64,000 nt of DNA, from assembly GCA_030549205.1 (NCBI GenBank), contig JAUKTV010000013.1:806001-870000 (forward strand). Direction: 5' to 3'. The position numbers were made by a program, and so were the translations under genes. Origin of the DNA: Apiosordaria backusii. Lineage: Eukaryota > Ascomycota > Sordariomycetes > Sordariales > Lasiosphaeriaceae. A model generated the notes under the pieces. The model saw nothing but the letters and a program-made list of their open reading frames with translations, had not been told where the DNA came from and did not search any database. Below are positions 58,301 to 64,000 of this stretch, piece after piece. The stretch's first letter is position 1. Each line of letters begins with the position of its first letter.

Positions 58301-58814
58301 GGCTTTTCCATCCGACACCACGCAGTCTCCCATGTTCCGACAATCCCGGGCCTGGTTCGAAGAACCCACGAGGGGCAGATGCTTGTGTTCTCAGAGCCTT
58401 GTGCACCACACCCTCTTTTTCTCCGTGTAACCGCACCTTTTGGTTACAGGCTGGTTGAATTCAGAGAAAGCATTGGTCAATTGCTGGTCTGGCCCTCCGA
58501 GCCCGAGCTGTGCCGCCGCCATCAACCAATATCTCCAGCCGCGCCCAAAACCAGCCATTGCCATTGGGCTCCGGGACATGCAGGGTTCCAGTTACGAACA
58601 TGAACTTCTTGCGCCATCCCCTGATTCACCGTCACTCCATCGATCGCCAAGCGACCTTTCCATAGCCTCGTCTGTTCGACCTGTCGGGATCAGCAGCACA
58701 ATATGTCGGTCAGGATAGATAAAGATGTTGCTCCCACACGCCAGTGTAAGTGCCGATGGTTGTTGGTTTCATTCTTCTCAGTCTTATGGAACCTGGTCTT
58801 GGTACGGATAAACC
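55398..58814. other. Intergenic, 3.4 kb, with a degenerate dispersed repeat
   Basis: Largest gene-free stretch outside the retrotransposon. Frames of 60-108 codons lack motifs and overlap on both strands. TCTTATC-type simple sequence lies at 57020-57045. The repeat at 56720-57260 is listed separately. The last ~400 bp are the promoter and leader of the CorA-like gene. Confidence 0.35.
56720..57260. repeat. Degenerate 35 bp motif repeated about six times
   Basis: A motif close to GATACGATAAACTCCCCGGA followed by TGGAAAGAGTGTCA appears near 56721, 56767, 56862, 56911, 56962 and 57227 with varied spacing and decay. The 56862 and 57227 copies are the best preserved. Not in tandem, so array expansion by slippage is unlikely; regulatory sites or a decayed mobile repeat are possible. 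Confidence 0.5.
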
Positions 58815-61800
58815 ATGGCATCTCGACACGGCCACCAGCATCATCAGCGGCGGGCTTCCAAGGTCAAGAGTCAGAACTTTGGAGTATTAAAGGCGGCGCA
58901 CCATTCAATTCCACGCACCTTTGACTCCGAGTCGGCACCCCCGACATGCTTTTCTTCCGAGGACCACCCGCCCGAGGCTATTCGAGATCACACAAAACAT
59001 TATTTTGGATGCATCAACATCGCAGACCGTGCCAATTACTTCGCCGACCCCGACAATAACCCAATTTGGCAGCATGAGCTCAAACTTGAAAAAGAATATC
59101 TGACATCACTTCCGGAATACAAGGGGCGCGAGGACCTCATTACACAGACAGCAAAAAGGCGAAGAGACAAGACGATCGAAAGCACTGCCGTCGCCATTGA
59201 GGCCCAATACAGACGGACCGACATCTTGCGACAGGCTGTCAGGGGCAAAACACCCGACCAGCCTCCCGTGAAAGCGCCCCCGGGATCATGCCCACAGCAA
59301 CCACCAAGCCTTGCCAAGACTGACCACTTCGTCACCTGCATAGAAGAAAGCGGGAAGAACTGGAGAAATTCACCTTCGTACATATGTGGCATCACGAAAG
59401 TCCAGGCATGGAAACAAAGCCAATCCCCTCCTGTGAACAACCCACTCGGTGTCAGCTTAGGCACATCAACGCCTAACAATCAGCCAAGAGCTTCATCAAC
59501 AGCTGCAGCGGATACAACGGCGCGAGCACTTAATATTGGGCCTCAGTCTAGACCTGAACTTGGGCGCGATGAAGTCAGAAGGATTGTGGAACGTATTCGC
59601 AAAAGCCCTCCACCGCTTGACTCCAAGTCGGAAGAGTACGACCTCGAGCGAGATGTGAACGCATATCTCATCCAATACACACGCCGGAAGGCTACATGGG
59701 CTGGTTTACCAGCGGTATTGGAGTCCAAACTGGCATCGCCACAAACTGGAGCGTCGACGGCACCGGGGGCAACGTCGGCTTCAGCTTCGGCAGCAGGAGC
59801 CCAGGAGGCACCGTCTGATGTCGATGTTACAGCGGCACCGGAACCTTGCTCAAACATTGTGACGTCGTCACCGACTCGGACTACTTTCCCTAATGGTACC
59901 ACCAGCCGCACGTCGAGCTTCTCGCCCACACAGAGCACACACGTTCAGTATCTCGAGCCATATGAGGAGGAGCTGACAGACTCGAGATTCAAGGGGAGAT
60001 TCCCCGACCAGCGTCTAGCCATGAACGTAGTCCTTGGTGCTGACGAGGATTCGACGACATCTCCCTCAAGCAACACACCCAACATCCTCGATAGAGAGGC
60101 TATCAACGCCGATGACCCAACGAGAATTCGTTATTTTCATCTGCCGTCGAACAATATGCATGTGAGTCATCCTGATCGAAATTGAAACTCTAGTCTATCT
60201 TCTTCAGAAATGCTGACATGCCATTCAGTGGGTTGAGGTGCGAGAAATTATTCAAGGCTTCCTCTGATGGTACACCCAGGCTTACAGAATCCCAGAAAGC
60301 CATCGCGGCCTACTTTGGCGAAGGCGACCTTAAGATTGATCTCACCAACGCATCGAGGGACCGCTCTGTCAGGACACATACCCAGATGCTTCTGCGGCCA
60401 CAGTTCTGGCGTGGCCAGCAACACGGGGCTCGAAGTGGCGTTGTACATGCCAGGCATATGAGACCTCTGTGTGAGCGGATCTCATCTGGTACGTGGCGTC
60501 CGGTTCAAGGAGTCAAAAAGCTCCCAATTTTACCACCTCTCGGCTCTTCCAGTCCCAGCTTTCAGTTCTACCAGGCCCAACTTCTAGATTTTCCTTCTGA
60601 GCTTTCGCCTGCATCGTTCCAGCTTGTACTAACGTATCTCGCAGAGGTCAATGAAATCGAAGACAACCCGAAGAACATAGTCCTCTTTGTCAGTCAGCCA
60701 ACTAGCCGTCCTTTTCTGACCCGAGTACGACTAACTCTGTGCCTCTAGATGCCGTATCTTCACTGGGATACAGACAGGATGAGGAACAAGATGGCCAAGA
60801 TGATTGATATCGAGTCGGAACAGCAACGCAAGAGAAACGAGGCCGCCGCTTACGAGAAACGTCAGAAACGGATGAAGCTCAGGGAAGGCCTCGAACCTGG
60901 CGCGAAGCGCATTTTACACAAGGACGATGCGGATCAAAAAGACAATACGACGAGTCAGACCGGTGATCACAAGCCCTCGACAGGGCCTTCACAGGGCGTC
61001 AACGATTTGGCTGATTTGATGGATAGGCTTGTTTCCATTGGGAGAAGCAAGCAGAAGATCGAAATCGATGAAAATGGCCGGCTCAAGATCAACAATCCCT
61101 TGGGCCAGTACCTTATCGACGCTGCGAGACTCTACGAGGCCATCTCTACTTACCGAGACCAACGCATGCTGGAGAAGTACTTGTACAATGACCCGCCTCT
61201 TCATCCCCGACGAACACTTGATCAGTCATACTACTGGACATTGAAGAGCACTAAAGTCCGTGATCGAGATCAAGTGGTATATCGAGGGACCAACATGAAT
61301 TTGGAGTTTTGCCACCGCCTTGAGCCACAACAAACTCTGGGAGAATCAGGTGTGTGGAGTCGAGTGAAGGGCAAGCTACACAAAGCTACCGGCAAAGAAG
61401 ACCCTAAGCCAGACTTGAAGTGGACCGACCACTGGGAAAAGACAGATGACCATGGGTGTGAACACTGCAGGAGCGACATTCGCAAGATATCACAACTGGT
61501 CATGGTCGATCAGCTCTGGATGTGGGTCTTGGATGAGAGGACAATCATCACGTCGTTTCCGAAACGATACGGGTTCAACAAGCAAGACTTATCGGGTGTT
61601 CACAAGTCTATTCGGATGAGGCTAAAATCTGCCCGCAAGAACCAAGTCAGATCGGTGTATGACTTGGCTCTGATCATTCTCGATGAATGTTGCAACACTT
61701 TCTTTGATCGAACCAAGACCGAGGTACGTTGTCTTGTATTATCGGAGCGAAGGATGCCAACTGACGCCTACCTCAGGACAGCCAACCCCAGGTGATGGAT

Positions 61801-63458
61801 ATTTTCTCAGAGTCCATCGGCAACGTGGTAAGTGACTCTTTCCGTGCCCATGGAGTCCTACCGTCTTCTAATTTACTGCTTACTTACCATGTTCATTGCT
61901 ACTAGACAAACCAACACACGATTTCCTTCCAGCATGTGTGGCACTGGACCCAAAAGGCATCCAAGATCTACCGCTCAAGATCCAAGTACATCGACTCTTC
62001 CGACTTGCATGTACCTCTCTTGGATATTCATCCCGAAGGCAAGCTGCAGAGAGAGGTCAAAGACATTATCGATGAGCTTGATATCATGATACACGTCCAC
62101 AAAAAGCAACGGGAGGTCGTTAAAAGGTTTTGCAAACATGTCGAGCACATTCTGGACCCAGACGGCCAATGGAAGGAAGGCGCTGACCAATATAACCAAC
62201 GAATGCCCCCAAGAGTCCCCAACAACACAATCGACAACATGGACAAGTATCAGCGAAGGAGGGAGAGGCATGATCAGCTATTGTGGTTCCGAATGCAGTC
62301 TCAAGAACTGCTTGCAGAAGTGGATGATCGGCTTGATGAGCTTGAGGGTCTTAAGAAGGGGGCTGAGAGCACGGCCCAGAGTGTACGTCGAGCAAGAACC
62401 CCTCTATCTCGTCCACCATATCACTAACGCAAGACCAGGTAAACGATCTTTTGTCGCTCAAACAACAACAGGCAAGCGTCGTTCAGGCATGGGAATCAGT
62501 CAAGCAAGCCGAAGAGGCAGTCCGCCAAGGACGGGCCATCATGATGTTCACCGTTATCACGATCATCTTCGTAAGTTTCTGAAAAGAAGACGCTCGTTGA
62601 TGGATTGGATGTCGGTTCTGACCACAAGATAGCTTCCGTTGTCATTCATCGCTTCGATTTTCGGTATGAACAATTACGAGTTTGGAGGCAGCGATAACCC
62701 GTGGAGTGTCTGGGATCAGTTAGAGTTCATCTGTAAGTCGTCCTTGTGGCCCTTCTTGGCTTCTTAGGTGGTGTCTAACCTTACTGCCAGTGCCAATTTC
62801 CTTCGGCGTCATTTTCATTTCCGTTGTCGTCGCCTTCTCGAACCTCCTCCGCGCCTTTATCTGGTCTCTTTTCAAGCTCATCACCACCTCGGTGCTGGTC
62901 TACTCTGGCCTTTATCGATTCTGGCTCACCTTTAGTGACGAGTGGTGCTCGACTTCGATGATGCAGAAGACGGAAAAGATGGTACAGGATATGAAGGACG
63001 AGGTGAGGAGGGTGAAGAAGCAGCGGCGGAACCAGCGAAACCAGAAGCGGAAGAAGAAAGAGCAAGAGATAGATAAGAAGGACAAGGACGGCCATGACAC
63101 TCGCAATCAGAAAGGAGAAGACGGGAGACATATCAAGAACGCCAATGGGAACGAAGAACCAACAACCCGGCTTTCTACAGACAGTGCGCAGAAGCGGCGG
63201 CGGAATACCACGGGACAGCGGTCACTGCACAAACAGAAACGGGACACGGCTTCACGACTTGGAGTTGAGGTTACATGGCCTAGCGACGCACTTCCAAATG
63301 CCTCTGGGTCTACCAGTGCTCGCCCGCGGGCCTCGCATGATGAAGCCGGAGACGACGGAGTAGCGCCGGCTACGAGTGGACGCCAGACCAGGGCCAGTGG
63401 GAACGGCAACGGCAGCACTGGGGAGAGCCCTTTCCAGGGGTCTGATAATAACGTGTAG
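58815..63458 (+). CDS. CorA-like membrane protein with a very long N-terminal region
   Basis: Ten exons give 1331 residues: 58815-60161, 60229-60237, 60296-60488, 60645-60688, 60749-61723, 61777-61827, 61906-62382, 62439-62570, 62633-62732, 62791-63458. Exon 2 is 9 nt and encodes W-V-E. Phases are exact and most introns have GTAAGT- or GTACGT-type donors; the 156 bp third intron has a perfect TACTAAC. Motifs are RIRYFHLPSNNMHWVEKAIA, RPQFWRGQQHG, VVHARHMRPLCE, IVLFMPYLHWDTDR, RTLDQSYYWTLK, LVMVDQLWMWVLDE, DLALIILDECCNTFFDRTKT and VPLLDIHPEGKLQREVKDII. Near the end come two membrane helices flanking the CorA signature GMN (~1087-1089), then a Lys/Arg-rich tail. CorA proteins carry Mg2+; fungal members this large are common but uncharacterised. 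Confidence 0.9.
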
Positions 63459-63926
63459 GGCATCACCGGGGTCATTAAAGCCTCCACGGAACATAGTAAT
63501 GAGAGAACGGAGATATCAAGACACTTTGGTAAAGGAAAGTATGGGACATGTCTGTAAGATTTCAAGTGCATTCATTATTTCATCTAATGCTTCAAAGTGC
63601 GCCGTCACCAGCCGCGACCCCTTGAGACCTCTGTTGTGTGAGTGTATGTATGACCGAGCTGCGTGCTATCCACCGGAGAGGTCATTCCTTCATCGCAACA
63701 GCATTGTTGATGTTTCGTTACAGACCTCAAACATCCCTGTCTGGATTTCACCTCCAGCCTCTCATCAAGGTTCTCATACACTTCTGTTCCCAGAGGTATA
63801 TAGCACAAATATGCATTCCACCCTCGAGTCCTGAACTTTGTTTCCCTGTCCATCAAGCACATCAACAATCAAGATATCCATCCATCAATTTGCACTCACC
63901 GACTAGTCAACCCTCCAACATTCACC
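63459..63926. other. Intergenic, 468 bp
   Basis: Holds the 3' end of the CorA-like gene and the promoter and CT-rich leader of the gene starting at 63927. Nothing else seen. Confidence 0.4.
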
Positions 63927-64000
63927 ATGTCCGATAACAAAAGTCCCTCCAAGTCCGGGCCCTACAGCCCTCCCCGCAGTCCCACCACGCCCACCTTCAC
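63927..64000 (+). CDS. 5' end of an unidentified gene (3' partial)
   Basis: ATG in strong context (TTCACCATGTCC) opens a frame to the window end: MSDNKSPSKSGPYSPPRSPT and a few more residues, Ser/Pro-rich and probably disordered. The preceding ~100 bp are CA/CT-rich like a fungal 5' leader. Family cannot be told from 24 residues. Confidence 0.6.
   Translation, partial: MSDNKSPSKSGPYSPPRSPTTPTF

Overview
The window looks like nuclear DNA of a filamentous ascomycete, most likely a Sordariomycete near the Sordariales. The reasons are genes broken by 50-80 bp introns with GTAAGY-type donors and CTAAC-like branch sites, a HET-domain gene, a CBM1-bearing AA9 lytic polysaccharide monooxygenase, and a 17 kb block of AT-rich DNA with the C-to-T / G-to-A decay typical of repeat-induced point mutation (RIP). 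Gene models below were built by hand from reading frames and splice signals. Family names come from recognised motifs; no database search was run.

Layout. 1-129 is the tail of a gene, followed by a ~210 bp dispersed repeat whose second copy lies at ~24.9 kb. 744-1487 is a broken secreted GH16 gene cut off by the left LTR of a retrotransposon. 1488-18618 is one LTR element (two 330 bp LTRs exactly 16,801 bp apart) with Gypsy-type reverse transcriptase relics on the + strand; a second, Copia-type element (about 13331-17919, - strand) is nested in it. 18.6-20.8 kb holds decayed coding-like scraps and a 59 bp tandem repeat.

20.8-43.3 kb is a gene-sparse stretch of enzymes: a secreted alpha/beta hydrolase (-), a carotenoid oxygenase (-), a GH71 alpha-1,3-glucanase (+), a secreted seven-bladed lactonase-like protein (+), a low-complexity protein (+), a short-chain dehydrogenase with a mitochondrial-type leader (+), a four-TM membrane protein (-), a Cys-rich single-pass surface protein (+), a divergent caspase-like protein (-) and an AA9-CBM1 LPMO (+). 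GH71, AA9 and the dead GH16 are carbohydrate-active functions and fit a saprotroph.

43.3-63.5 kb is richer in signalling and allorecognition-type proteins: an F-box protein (+) convergent with a FAD monooxygenase (-), a HET-ankyrin protein (+), an AIG1-like GTPase with a long coiled coil and a hydrophobic C-terminus (-), a very large Zn-cluster plus C2H2 protein (+), and a 1331-residue CorA-like protein (+) with ten exons, one of them only 9 nt. The 5' end of another gene starts at 63927. The HET-ankyrin / GTPase neighbourhood, with the caspase-like gene 7.5 kb away, is the best candidate here for a self/non-self or cell-death module, but that link is inference from domains and proximity only.
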